64,000 bases of DNA from Eucalyptus grandis (taxonomy: Eukaryota > Streptophyta > Magnoliopsida > Myrtales > Myrtaceae). This document shows, piece by piece, positions 20,347-32,261 of the stretch. Numbering within the stretch: position 1 is the first letter of the stretch; each line of letters starts with the position of its first letter. The notes beneath the pieces were generated by a model. That model searched no databases and was not told the DNA's origin. It was given only the letters and a program-made list of their open reading frames with translations. Location of the stretch: positions 54,976,112 through 55,040,111 of the forward strand of contig NC_052613.1 of NCBI RefSeq assembly GCF_016545825.1, in the 5' to 3' direction. A program made the translations under genes and the position numbers.

Positions 20347-23300
20347 ATGAGCGCTGCGGTCGGTGCCGGGAAGACCGTGTGCGTCACCGGAGCGTCCGGC
20401 TACATCGCCTCGTGGCTCGTCAAGCTTCCTCTTGCAGCGCGGCTACACCGTGAAGGCCTCCGTTCGCGATCCGAGTCCGTTCTCGATCACCTCTCGTTTT
20501 CCGTTTTCGTTCGTGCTCGTTTCCGTCTTTTGGTGATGATTGACGCGAGCGACCGTTTGATTGTCCATGATAGACTGATTTTGCTTCGTGACGAGCTCTC
20601 GTGCTGTTGAACATGCTCTGTTTCGCCTGTGATTTGCTGTGATTCTGTTGTCGTAGATGAAAGTTCGTGGATCTGTAGTTTGAGAACGTGGCCAAGTAGT
20701 TTCGGTTTTGGCTGGATCGTTTTGAAGTTGATCGAGGTTTTAGCAGCTGAGCGGGGTTTATCTGAGTATGGATGCTTTTGTTCCGACGGTGTGCCTTGTA
20801 GAGAGGTTTTCCTTCTGCTTCTGTTCTGAGCATTTCTGGAGTATAGAGGAGTCATCTCGTGAGATTATTGATTACCAGACGAGGATGCTTAGAGGTATAA
20901 CAGATTTTGCTTCGTGATGAGCTCTCGTGCTGTTGAACGTGCTCTGTTTCGCCTGTGATTTGCTGTGATTCTGTTGTCGTAGATGAAAGTTCGTGGATCT
21001 GTAGTTTGAGAACGTGGCCAAGTAGTTTCGGTTTTGGCTGGATCGTTTTGAAGTTGATCGAGGTTTTAGCAGCTGAGCGGTTTTATCCGAGTGTGGATGC
21101 TTTTGTTCTGACGGCGTGCCTTGTAGAGAGGTTTTCCTTCTGCTTCTGTTCTGAGCATTTCTGGAGTATAGAGGAGTCATCTCGTGAGGTTACTGATTAC
21201 CAGACGAGGATGCTTAGAGGTATAATCAATCTGGATATAACCTTTTTTTTCTTTTGGCCTGGACGTGCCGAATGCAAGGTCATTCTTCCAGAACCAGAGT
21301 AGTTGTGCCGTGCACCGGTTATCTTTTATGGCTTGTATGTGTTTATACTAAGAGCGATCTTGCAGCTGTTACTCGAATTCATTCCTGCATTGATAGGCGA
21401 GGCAAATGAAAGAGAACATTCAGGAATCTTCTAACAGTGCCATGCTCCAAATCATCTAGTTTCTGAGGAAAAAAAAAACAGATATCTTCGATTTTCATGA
21501 AAATGCCTTCATTCAAACTTTTGTTGAAGAGGCATGATGTTGTTTGACTCGAGCCATTCCAGTTTAGTGGATGAGTTATGTTCATTGAATTTTGCAGCTT
21601 TCCTTATATCCAAACTGCTCATTTACAGTGATTGCTCTTGTCCCTCCAACAGATGATCCAGAAAAGACTGAACATCTGCTTGCACTTGATGGAGCGAGAG
21701 AGAGACTTCAACTGTTCAAAGCAAACCTACTGGAAGAGGGTTCATTTGATCCTATTGTTGAGGGTTGTGTAGGCGTTTTTCACACTGCCTCTCCTTTTTA
21801 TCATGATGTCAGGGATCCACAGGTTTGGTTCCAGAATCGATACACTAGTCCTTGCAGAGTAGCTTTTCCCCTTTTTCATTAGTCCCTTTTTGCCACATTT
21901 TATTTTATTGAGGCCAACTAGCATGCTTCATGCTTATCCTGAGAGAACAGGAATTTATTCAATATTAACCATAACCAAGTTCATGAACATGTTCACTCCT
22001 GTTTAGTTTTGTTATACTTTAGCTTTGCCATTGATTACGAAAGGGACTGAAGGGTGCCTGGAAACTGTAGTTGAAGTGACTGTACTCTTCTGCATTTTAA
22101 TTTGCAGAATCTGATATTCTCATCAAGCACATCTCTCACCACCTTCTAATGTACAGCTTTGCAAATTGTTTGTGAAAGTGGGCTGGGATCAATCCCACAC
22201 AGGATTTTAAGTTGTCCAGCTTATGTTTCGGTTATGCACTTCTATACCTTTAGTCTAGTATACGCTGATGTATTCTTCTTTTATTGTGATGATAGTTTGG
22301 TTGTCTATCTCGTTATGTTTCTTTACATTCATAAGTTACAGGCAAGTAAATAAGAGAATGTGAGTCATAGGACTTACCTAAGTTTTCCCTCAGACTTTAA
22401 AAGATTCAAATTTTCACTTACTTCGTTACATAGTTTAAGTGATAATAACAAAACCTGTTTATGAATAGATTTCTCTCACTTTGTCATGTTTCTAGCAAAA
22501 TAGATCATATAGTAGGGTGTTACTTCTGTCAATTTTTTTGGTACTGGTGAACCTTCTAGACTGAACTACGCAGAACCAATGGAGATCCTTCTATTATTGA
22601 ATCTGTACCAGACTGAATTTCGTGATGTCAGAGGGATTGGAATTGTAGCTTGAATTCTAAATAACAGATGAGTTGTCTCCACAATATAAGTGGACTATGT
22701 TTCTGAAACTGATTAAATTCTTCAGCACTGGTGTGTTAGGTGATCAGTTAACATGACTAAAACATGTCATATTTCCTGAGTGCCTTTGCTAATCACTGCA
22801 TGTCTATCCAGGCCGAATGAGCATGTTAAAGGTCTTCAATGGGAAGTTTCCCCCTGGACTTTTTTTTTTTTTGGGGGGCCAAATACTGTTCATTATGTCA
22901 AATATGTAGCCAATTGCCTCATCCCATGCCCTTTTCTTTGTCATATTATAAGATTATGGATGTCAAAATGCCGGCTGTTCCTTGCTGAGAAACCTTGAAT
23001 TGGAGAGGGGGAAAAACTTAAATAGGATTCATAATTCAAGTTCTGGGGATGCACTAAAAGATTCTGAGACATGTAGTAACACAATTTAGTCTCTCATTAT
23101 TTCTGCTATTTTTTCTCTTTTGGCTAATTAATTGTCATCATATTTCAGGCAGAATTATTGGATCCTGCTGTGAAGGGAACTCTTAATGTTCTGAAGTCCT
23201 GTTCCAAAACACCTTCTGTGCAGCGTGTGGTCTTGACATCATCTATGGCTGCAGCTGAGCATGATGGAACACCGCTGACACCTGATGTTGAGGTGAAAGA

Positions 23301-25093
23301 AGATTGGTTTTCTGATCCAGACTTGTTGAGGGAAAATAACGTAGGCATCTTGTCCAGTTAAATTTCATCGTCTCATGTGTTATTTTCTACTGGTGCTGAG
23401 ATGATTAACATGAGTGAAATCAAACCGTTCACTGTTAACCACTTCTTTTAAAGCACCCTTTCCCTTTTTACATTCTAGTTATTGACACAAAACCAGCTGG
23501 CTGGTGGGTGGAGTTGGTCCATTTCTTTTTGTTACATCTCAGTGGTTTTCATCAATGCCATCAACTTGGAAGAGACTTTCTTTTTCGTTGTGAATGCATT
23601 ATATCTCTCTCATTTTTGCCCCCATGTAGATGTGGTATGAGCTCTCCAAGACCTTGGCTGAGAATGCTGCCTGGGAATTTGTGACAGAAAAGGGTATTGA
23701 CATGGTCACGATCAACCCAGGTATGGTGATTGGCCCTCTTTTGCAGCCAAAACTTAACAGAGGCGCTGTGGCGATCGCAAATTTGATAAATGGTAATTCA
23801 GCAGTAACCGTGAAAGTTCTCCAGATTTTAGAGTTGTTTAGTATTTCAATTGCACAGATCATGCAGGATTGCATTAACAAACAGCTCTCTGCCCTAACAA
23901 ACAAGGAAGCTGGCGCTGCTATTTTGTTTCTTTACCATCCCAATTCAGTTATATCTGTTGGAGGTTACTATTTGAGGGGAGGGAAGAAGTATATTTACTG
24001 CTGTAGCTTGTTGACAAACGATGATTATATAATTGTACTGATTTACCAATTTAGTTGTGAGGCATCAGCAGTATCTCTCCTATTTGGGGAAGTCCTCATC
24101 TTGGTTTTTTTGTGTGATTTTGATTATTTCTGAAGTTTTTTCTTGGTGAAAGGAGATAGGATATAAAACTTATGATGTATGTGCTGTGGTCGATGTGGTT
24201 ATACTTGTTTTAGTTGAATTGAGGTACACCATCACCCATTTCATTGCCACCAGTTTTCTGGTTGTGTTTTCACCATACCCTAGCCATCCTTGTTACATGC
24301 AGCCTAATATCTCTGAAGCTTGGTTATATCCCTTCTAACCTGGGGATTCTCTTTCCAATGTGGTGTGCGTGTGATTCCAACTCAGGTGCACCAACTTTTC
24401 CAGATGAATGTTGTGGATGGGTGAATGTCAAAGATGTTGCAAATGCTCATATACTGGCATTTGAAGTCCCATCAGCCCGCGGAAGATATTGCTTAGTTGA
24501 GTGTGTTCCACACTACTATGAGATTGTGGGGTTCTTACGCAAGCTTTACCCTTCTCTTCAGCTTCCAGAAAAGTAAGTAGTTTAGACCTTTATCATTTAC
24601 CCTTTATGTGTGTAGTGGGCAGTAGAGCATCGAGGTTTCTCTATTATTGAGTGTAGGTAGACGAGTCTTTCTTGGGAGAGGCCATTGGTTCGAAAATGTG
24701 CTGCTGATTTACACATTTTCTATAACTTCAATTTCTGGTGGTAGAAACTTTTGGAGTTACACATTTTCTATATATTCGAAGGTGAAGCCACCCTTCAGTC
24801 AATATGACTTTTTCTTATTCTGCTAAATTCCACTTCCTCCTAATCAGAAGGGTACGATGGATGGCTGTTAACTAGGCACGACTAATATAAGTTACCAAGC
24901 CTACGTTTCATTTTTCCCATGTTGTCCATCTTTTGTCTGTTTGCTTCCCAGGGATTTCAGCATCCGTTACACGCCGGTCTATTGGGTGTCCACGAAGAGA
25001 GCGAACCGCTTGGGGATTGATTACATCGATATATACCAGAGCTTGAAGGAGACTGTTGAAAGTCTGAAGGAGAAGGGATTTGTTAACTTCTGA
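20347..25093 (+). CDS. CCR/CAD1-like SDR reductase, copy C (one frameshift)
   Basis: Exons are 20347-20474, 21653-21822, 23149-23340, 23630-23792, 24386-24572 and 24952-25093. The family is SDR108E (cinnamoyl-CoA reductase, CAD1 and phenylacetaldehyde-reductase-like), which reduces aromatic aldehydes or CoA esters with NADPH in the cytosol. Visible motifs are [10 protein letters not shown] (NADP fold), [20 protein letters not shown] (catalytic Ser region), [10 protein letters not shown] (YxxxK), [12 protein letters not shown] and VKDVANAH. It ends FVNF-stop. Exon 1 has one extra base at about 20423-20430 compared with copy A (AAGCTTCCTC against AAGCTCCTC). Without it, all six exons sum to 326 codons plus stop. 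The lesion may be a real mutation or a sequence error. Substrate is unknown. Confidence 0.75.
20577..21225 (+). repeat. Tandem duplication of about 326 bp inside intron 1 of copy C
   Basis: TTGCTTCGTGA recurs at 20581 and 20907, and everything up to AGAGGTATAA (ending 20900 and 21225) is repeated almost unchanged. Copies A and B have only one version, so the duplication is specific to unit C and recent. Confidence 0.85.
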
Positions 25094-25900
25094 TAGAAAT
25101 TTCTCCCAAGTCACAAATGTAAATGCGAGGCTTTTCGCCCACTGACTGTTTTTTTTTTTCCCCATGAAGTGCGTTTGCACGTGAACATTGGTAAAGGCAG
25201 GAGTCATGAATCTTCCTGCTCCCTGTCCTCATCTTCGTAATAAAACAAGAAATGCCATCAATGCGTTCTTTCAAAATCGCCGCTGAATCAGGATTGCGAT
25301 CTTTTTCTTATTAGGTCTTCAGCCAACAGTGCACGCGAAGGGCATTCGCCGTGAACCTCACGCATGCCTCCATATTGTAACTTGCTAAGAACCTCGCAAA
25401 AGCAGAGCGATGGATCATTCATTCTAATCGACGCCCCTTGCTTCCGAATTTGCCAACTATGATCTGTTAAGTAAACACGATAACATAAGCGGATACTGCC
25501 ACCGTACATTCGTCGTTTGTTGAACCAGACGCGCCAAAGGGCAGTCGAACGGTCTTTGCGTGCGAGAATCCTTCGACATTAATTTTTGTCCCTACACAGC
25601 ACGTTCCTCGACGGACTTGCCGAGGCGACAAATAAAAACACGCTCGGGCTTCCCGGGTTCTTGGGAGAAATCACCCAACACCCCCAATACATGTCGGCTG
25701 CCAGCTCACCACCAATAGAATGCGCTTTTTTTTTCCATCAAGCCCCCCTCAATTACATGTTTATTGCCGTTCTTTTCCCCTACACTTCTCTATTTCCTTT
25801 CGCGACCATCCATTTTCATGCGACTTTCCATTTCAACTAATGTACTGTAACAACGCCAAGCGTGCTCTCAGCGCATCGCGTAAACTCGACTCTCGAGCAG
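25094..25900 (+). other. 3' flank of reductase copy C
   Basis: This is the 3' UTR and downstream sequence. Parts recur at 725-967, 6870-7092 and from about 15437, marking the end of each duplication unit. I see no coding gene. Confidence 0.55.
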
Positions 25901-28113
25901 GTTTTTGAATGCGCTTTTAACCACCCAATGTCACATTCTCAATTTTTCCTTAGCAATTGAATATATCCTGAACAAATTTAGGGCGTTGTTTATATATTGA
26001 TTATATCATTGTCATTGTTACGTTAGTTGAAATGTTTAAGCGAAACCCACTCCGACATTAAATGAGAAGCGTGGTTTAAGGAATCTAACATTAAATGAGA
26101 AGCGTGGTTTTAAGTTCTGAAATTGTGGAAAAAAAAAAATTCATGAGTTAAAGACTAAAGTAAAATTAACGCCAAACTTCCGCTTAGTCCTGTTTGCGAA
26201 CATAACCATATGGTAAAATGACAACACGGCTTTGGGACGATAAGTGGCATAAAATTCCAAGATTTCTCTACATTGAAAAACTCAAAGTGGCATAATCTTT
26301 ATTTTCAAAGAAGGATAGTCATAAACTAGTTAAATGGAAGACCAACAGCGAATTAATCCAAATGTTTAAGCATTGAATAATTTGCGTACATAACATTTGC
26401 CAAAGTGGCATAATTTTTTTTTTTTTTTTTTTGTTTCAAAGAAGGATAGTCATAAACTAATTAAATGGAAGACCGACGGTGAATTAATTTAAATGTTAAA
26501 GCATTGAATAATTTGTGTACGTAACGTTTGCCAAAGTGGCAAAATTTTTTATTTTTTTTCAAAGAATGATAGTCATAAACTAGTTAAATGGAAGACCAAC
26601 GGCGACAATACATTAGCAGCATCCCTTGAAAAAGCAAATTTTCTGTTGTGATCAACATTCTAAAAGCAAAAGAAGGATACAATATGAATTAAGGTATGAT
26701 CAAGTATCAAAGTTAAGCGACTCCATCCTCAGAAGGATACGATATGGATTTAAGGCCACGCATGCCCTTTTATCTCAAGCTATTTGGTCATCTATGAAAG
26801 ATTTTGAGTGACTGACGATGCAAAATGTATTTCTTAAAGATCGATTAGCGTCTCCAATCACACTTACATTTGACCAAAGTTCCTGTGGCCCAGCCGCTAG
26901 GGGTGAGACTGAAAATGACGGGGAAAATCGGCGGGCGCGACGTGGAAATACGAAACAAAAGCGGGCGAAAAAGGATAACCGTCTTTTTTTATTGAAAAAA
27001 ATGAAATCGATGATTTTAGTCGATATTAGTTTTTTTTTTTTTTTTGCTAAACCTGAGGGGGCCATATTTTCTTGTGGGGCCTACTGCAACAATGAGCTTA
27101 GGCGTACTCCCCCCACCAACCCAGCTATTTCCAACTTCACGCTCGCTTCGAGCGCGTGTTCCCACTGCCAATCAGGAGTAGCTCCACTACCTAGGATGTC
27201 TGAACTCTCTCTCTCTCCCCCCCCACCCCTCCTTTCTCTCTCTCCGGAAACCAACCATGAACCACGCTCATGGCCTCTTTTTTAAAGTACTGAAAATGGA
27301 AAATTATGCATTTAATGAGATAAAATGTAATTTAATAACCTTAATTAACATAGACTTCGTACACTCAATTAAGTAAAAAAAATAAAAATGTACACAACGT
27401 GGTAAGTATGGGGTATTTGTCTAGTTCATTCAATAGCAAAAATGATCAACAATAGCTAAAATTTTATACATGTAATGCTAAAACATGATCACCTTTTGGT
27501 CTTTGAGAAGAAATTGATAAAATTTAAGTATCGATTTTCAATCTTCATTGTACAAATTTTCATTTCAATTTTCAACAATTAAAATTCAATAGCACTTATT
27601 TAAATGTCATGAAACGAGTCTATTACACATACATGAACTATTTAGTTTTCAAATCTGAATTTTAAATAAGAAAAGCTTAAGATTTATGCCGTTGGCCTTT
27701 GTGCCTCTTACCATGCTTAAGCTTATATGAGTATATTTGATTATTTCAAAAAGTTCCAAATTTTAATAAATATTTCCATTGTTTGTGCTTCTTTTTTTTT
27801 GGTTGGGTTGGTCAGCAAAGGTCATACGCTTCAGACAGACCACGTTTTGAAGGAAAAACACGTCCAACCAACCAACTATAATTCCCATTTATTCAGCGGC
27901 GGTAATAAATGATTTCCCTAATTTTCCTATTTCTGGGGGGGCGTGAGCTCCACGCGCCCCGACCTGAATTTGGGATTCTTCCGAAATCGCTACGATTTCC
28001 ACGCCCGAAAAGACTACAGAGCTGAGAAATACGGAACCGCAAAGACGACGACCTGAAAGCGCGCGCAATTCTTCCTCCCCAACGCCTAAATCGCGCGGCC
28101 CGCGTTTCCGACA
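25901..28113. other. Intergenic with short tandem repeats; RETICULATA-related promoter side
   Basis: A 22-base unit (CATTAAATGAGAAGCGTGG...) is repeated at 26057-26112. A unit of about 125 bp containing AAAGTGGCATAAT, a T run and AGTCATAAACTA occurs about 2.5 times at 26284-26605. A T run lies near 27030 and CT-rich DNA near 27200-27245. No gene is recognised. Confidence 0.55.
26284..26605 (+). repeat. Tandem repeat of about 125 bp, 2.5 copies
   Basis: GGATAGTCATAAACTA and TTAAATGGAAGACC recur at about 26313, 26443 and (as GATAGTC) 26568. The copies diverge mainly in the length of a poly-T stretch. Confidence 0.75.
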
Positions 28114-31100
28114 ATGGCCACCGCCACCTTCTTCAACCCCCCCGCCGCCGCCGCCTCCGCCGCCGTCAACAACGGTCCTCTCCTCCACCCCGCCGCCTCC
28201 TCGCAGCCGCCTTCCCTGCTCCGCCTCCGCCTCTCCCTCCGCTCCGCCTCCCCCGCCTCCCTCGCCACCCTCCGGAGCCGCCCTCCCCCACATAGCCTTC
28301 TGCTCCGGCGGCAATGGCGGCCGCTCCGGCGGCGGGGGCTGGGGCGGGGACGACGGGTCCTCCTCCGGCGGCGGAGGGGGCGGCGACAATGCCGGCGACA
28401 ATAACAAGAAGGAGGCGCTCATGGTGCTGGCGGAGGCCGGTCGAGGCGTGGAGAGCTTGCCGGGGGACTTGGCGGCGGCTCTTGGCGATGGGAGGATCCC
28501 GGGGTCGGTGGTGACGAGGTACTTCGAGCTGGAGAAGTCGGCGCTGTTCCGTTGGTTGCTTCAGTTCGGCGGGTTTAAGGAAAGGTTGTTGGCTGACGAT
28601 CTGTTCTTGGCCAAGGTCGGGATCGAATGCGGCGTCGGGCTCTTCACTAAGGTGTGAAGTTAGCTTTGTACATTTGTGCTGTTCATTCTGCGTGATTCGA
28701 GCTCCAAGTTTCGACTCTTGTGAAATTCATTCTCTCTGCTGAAAGTATTCATTACTTTAGATTGCTGTCTGATGCGAGATTAGTATTTTTCAAGTTCCAT
28801 TCTTTTGGTTTAGGGAGGGGAGGGAAAGATCGCATTTCGTTTGAGCTGACTGTCTGGTGATTGCTCTTCAATGGGATTCTGTATCTCTCATCGTGTCAAG
28901 AGACTCAAGACCGAGGGAAAGACTCTGTAGCTATAAATAAATCTGTTCCGTACAGATTCTAAGAGCGTCGGATAAAAGATTGAACCTTGATGGAAAACGA
29001 GTTGAACTTTCTATGGCCTCTTTAAGTATATGACTTCCCATCACCTTAGTAGCGAGGTCGATTCCTTAAAGATTCAAAGTGAATGTCAGAGCCTCGGGCA
29101 TCCCTTTGGGGCAGCTATTAAGGAAATCTTACAGTCTCCAATTCACTGATTGTCCTTGCGGCATGCATAGTCGATGCATCAGAAATTGTATTTTATTTTT
29201 CTTATTGAGCATGTTTAACAAGTGCTTCTAAGAGGAGCCTTCACACATAATATCTGCTATTAAGGATAATGTACATTATTAGTTTAATTTTTTGTCTACT
29301 GCCATGGGCTTGTTCCTGCCTGATCCAGGGTGAGTTCCTTAAACTGATGTGATTGATAGATTAATGATGATGATTTTCTGATAATTCCAGCATACACATT
29401 CCTCTTTGTTATGTACTGCTCATATTATTTTATTTTTGTTCACAAAACAAACCTACTACAAGGATTTATGTCTCTTTGTAGACCGCCGCGGAGTATTCAC
29501 GCCGGGGAGAGAAATTTTTCGATGAGCTGGAAATAGTTTTCGCCGATGTGGTATGGATTGGCTGCCTTTTATTTATAAGTCTTCGTTAAGAATGACGGTG
29601 TCAATGCAAGTTCATGAATTATTAGTAGTATTCATTGTAAAACCAACTTGAGCATTCTCTCAGCAGCAATTTCAAACATTTCACAATTTTTTGTGTTTAT
29701 GATACCATATATTCCAAATAAACAAATAGATTAATCTAGAGGTATTATACTTTAAGGAACACCCCTTATTTTACTGGATGAAATTGTTCCTAAGCACGTT
29801 AAGATGCATGAACATTCGCACTCATATGTCTTTTTCTGTGTTTTTCTGAGTGAATGAGAAAATATTCCGAGCTAGTAATGTTTAGTAAAAAATTTTAACT
29901 GTTCCTGTTGATTTTCAGAAAATGTTGGCTTTGTTTGGTCCCACTCCCATCTACCTTAGTAGTGACATACCTTTTACAGATGAAGACTTAATGATATGAT
30001 TTGGTTATGCTTCTGACTCTTACTCTTTTAGGTAATGGCAATACTTGCGGATTTCATGCTTGTTTATCTCCCCGCTCCAACGGTTTCTCTTCGGCCTGCC
30101 CTTGCAACCAATGCTGGGTCACTGGCAAAGTTCTTCTATAGCTGTCCTGACAATGCATTTCAGGTTACTGCTTCCTCTATTACAGTCAGCTGCTCTTCTA
30201 TGAAGATCTCTGGGCCCTGCTTCTATACTATGAACTAATTTATCCTCGATCATCTGCAGATTGCACTTCCTGGATCATCATATTCATTCTTACAGAGGAT
30301 AGGTTCCATACTGGTAAGTATTTCTCTCCCTTTCAATTGTCGCTTGATATGCCCATTTTCAGCAGTCGTGCATATTAATCCACGTATTTTAATATCATGC
30401 AGCGTAATGGCACAAAGCTTTTTGCAGTTGGCACTGCATCATCATTGGTGAGTTTTCGAATCTCTTCCAGGACATCTTCACTTCAATCCAGCAATCAAAA
30501 TGTCATCACTTTAGCCTAGTCCAAGCTTCTACTTCAAATGCAAGTTGTACTTGTCCAGCTTATCGTAGGACAATTAACACAGTAACTTAAAAAGGAATTA
30601 CATCATGGCATGTCGTTTCTCATCCTTCGGATGCTGAAAAGAGGTCTTCTCCTTGACTTCATGTCAATTAAGTGAAGAGGAAAGTGCTATGATCTTTCTT
30701 ATTTCATCATTGCAGATTGCAAGGACTAGATTAGCTAAAGGAAAATTAAGGGACACTAATTCTACAAACAAAGGTTTCTAAATCTTGATAATCAAAGTTT
30801 TCTTGTTACTCAGGTTGGTACATTTGTGACAAATGCCTTGATTAACGCAAAGAAGGCTGTTGATAACTCTTCTGGTGAAGTGGAAAATGTACCGATTTTG
30901 TCAACTAGTGCTGCCTACGGTGTTTACATGGCTGTTTCAAGTAATCTCAGGTTTGCCGCCTTTACCTGATACCTGCATCCGCAGTTGCCTTAATATAATT
31001 TTTCTCTCCGAAAGGATTGTTTCCTTGTGATTCCTCCTAGGAAAACATCTTTGTTTTGTCTGTTTTGAACAGCTCACACTTACAGAGGGACAATTTCTTG

Positions 31101-31722
31101 AGAGGATTAAAAGTTTGACAGGTTTTTTTTTTAGTATCTATGATTTTAGAGTATTCTTTACTTGGTCTTTTTGAGAAAACAACTGTGCTTTTTACATTCT
31201 GGCACATTCTGCTTGGATCTTTCAGTGAGGCCTGATGCAAACTATGCACTTTTCTCTAGACTAGTCAGAAGAGCTCACCGGGACTGCCATCAAATAAACC
31301 ATACTTGAAGACCTATCTTTCTTTTTTGAATATAATAACTTGTTCATGAAATCCAAGGTTTAGCAAGTTTTGCTTGTTGCTGCTACTTAAGAGAACTAGT
31401 TGTCTATATTTGTCCAGCTACATGTCAAGATAATGGTTTTGGCATGCATTTAAATTTCTAATTGCTCAACAGGTACCAACTACTGGCTGGTGTAATTGAG
31501 CAGAGGATGTTAGAGCCCTTGCTACACCAACACAAATTCATGCTTAGTGCTATTTGCTTCGCTGTTCGAACCGGCAACACATTCTTAGGCTCACTATTGT
31601 AAGACTTGTTTTATCTGGATCTTTTTGACTAATCGAGTTTGTACACCCTTGGTTAAAGGTAATGAACTACATGATCATTGGACAGGTGGGTAGACTATGC
31701 GCGTTGGATAGGTATTCAGTAG
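28114..31722 (+). CDS. RETICULATA-related protein, chloroplastic (DUF3411)
   Basis: Exons are 28114-28651, 29482-29550, 30032-30163, 30260-30313, 30403-30447, 30814-30950, 31473-31598 and 31686-31722, giving about 378 aa. The start has an ideal context (ACAATGGCC) and a Ser/Ala-rich plastid transit peptide (MATATFFNPPAAAAS). A Gly-rich linker follows, then the conserved domain with KEALMVLAEAGR, LPGDLAAAL, GGFKERLLADDLF, FMLVYLPAPTVSLRP, LPGSSYSFLQRIGS, TSAAYGVYMAVSSNLRYQ and FCAVRTGNTF-like segments, ending WVDYARWIGIQ. The family sits in the chloroplast envelope and affects mesophyll development and leaf venation. Exon 1 needs one base less to join transit peptide and domain. The C run at 28285-28289 is a candidate site. 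An AATAAA lies near 31887. Confidence 0.85.
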
Positions 31723-32261
31723 ACCCAAGATCAAACAATTTGTTTGATTCTCTCTGTGAAGACATTTGAAACGTCAATCCACATATCAGCAAGCGGCAAT
31801 CCTTGAAGTTGTTGCTGGTTTTGATTCATACAAACCGAGGCTTCTCTCAGTATGACTGGTTTATTGTACACATGATTTATCCTACAAATAAATGACCTTG
31901 AATTTAACTTTCAGATTTCTTCTTACTTATGGGTCTCAAGAGTGCTCTAAGAAATATATGTAGTTCAGACGTCAGCGGTATCATACGGTTGTAATCCTGG
32001 ACGAGTTGAAGAATCTTGGATGAAGTTTCCATTATCATCGTGAACACAAACATTTTGGATATTCTTACCACTAATAGTTTTGTTCTTTGGCAGTAATTTC
32101 TCTCATGCGTTGGACCACTGCATCTTTATCAACTCCACAACCTACCAACTTTTTTGGCTCAAAAGTGGATGAATTAATTTAGTATTGATCCTACGATCCA
32201 ATATATCATTAATCTGAAAAACATTTCTAAACCGACATGACACATTCATGTCGTTCTGCTC
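31723..32261. other. Space between two convergent genes
   Basis: It holds the 3' ends of the RETICULATA-related gene (+) and the DUF604 gene (-). AATAAA at 31887-31892 fits polyadenylation of the former. Nothing else is recognised. Confidence 0.5.

Noticed and set aside
27889..28422. 177-codon minus-strand ORF
   Set aside because: It is antisense to exon 1 of the RETICULATA-related gene. Pro/Glu/Gly runs mirror the GC-rich transit peptide region.
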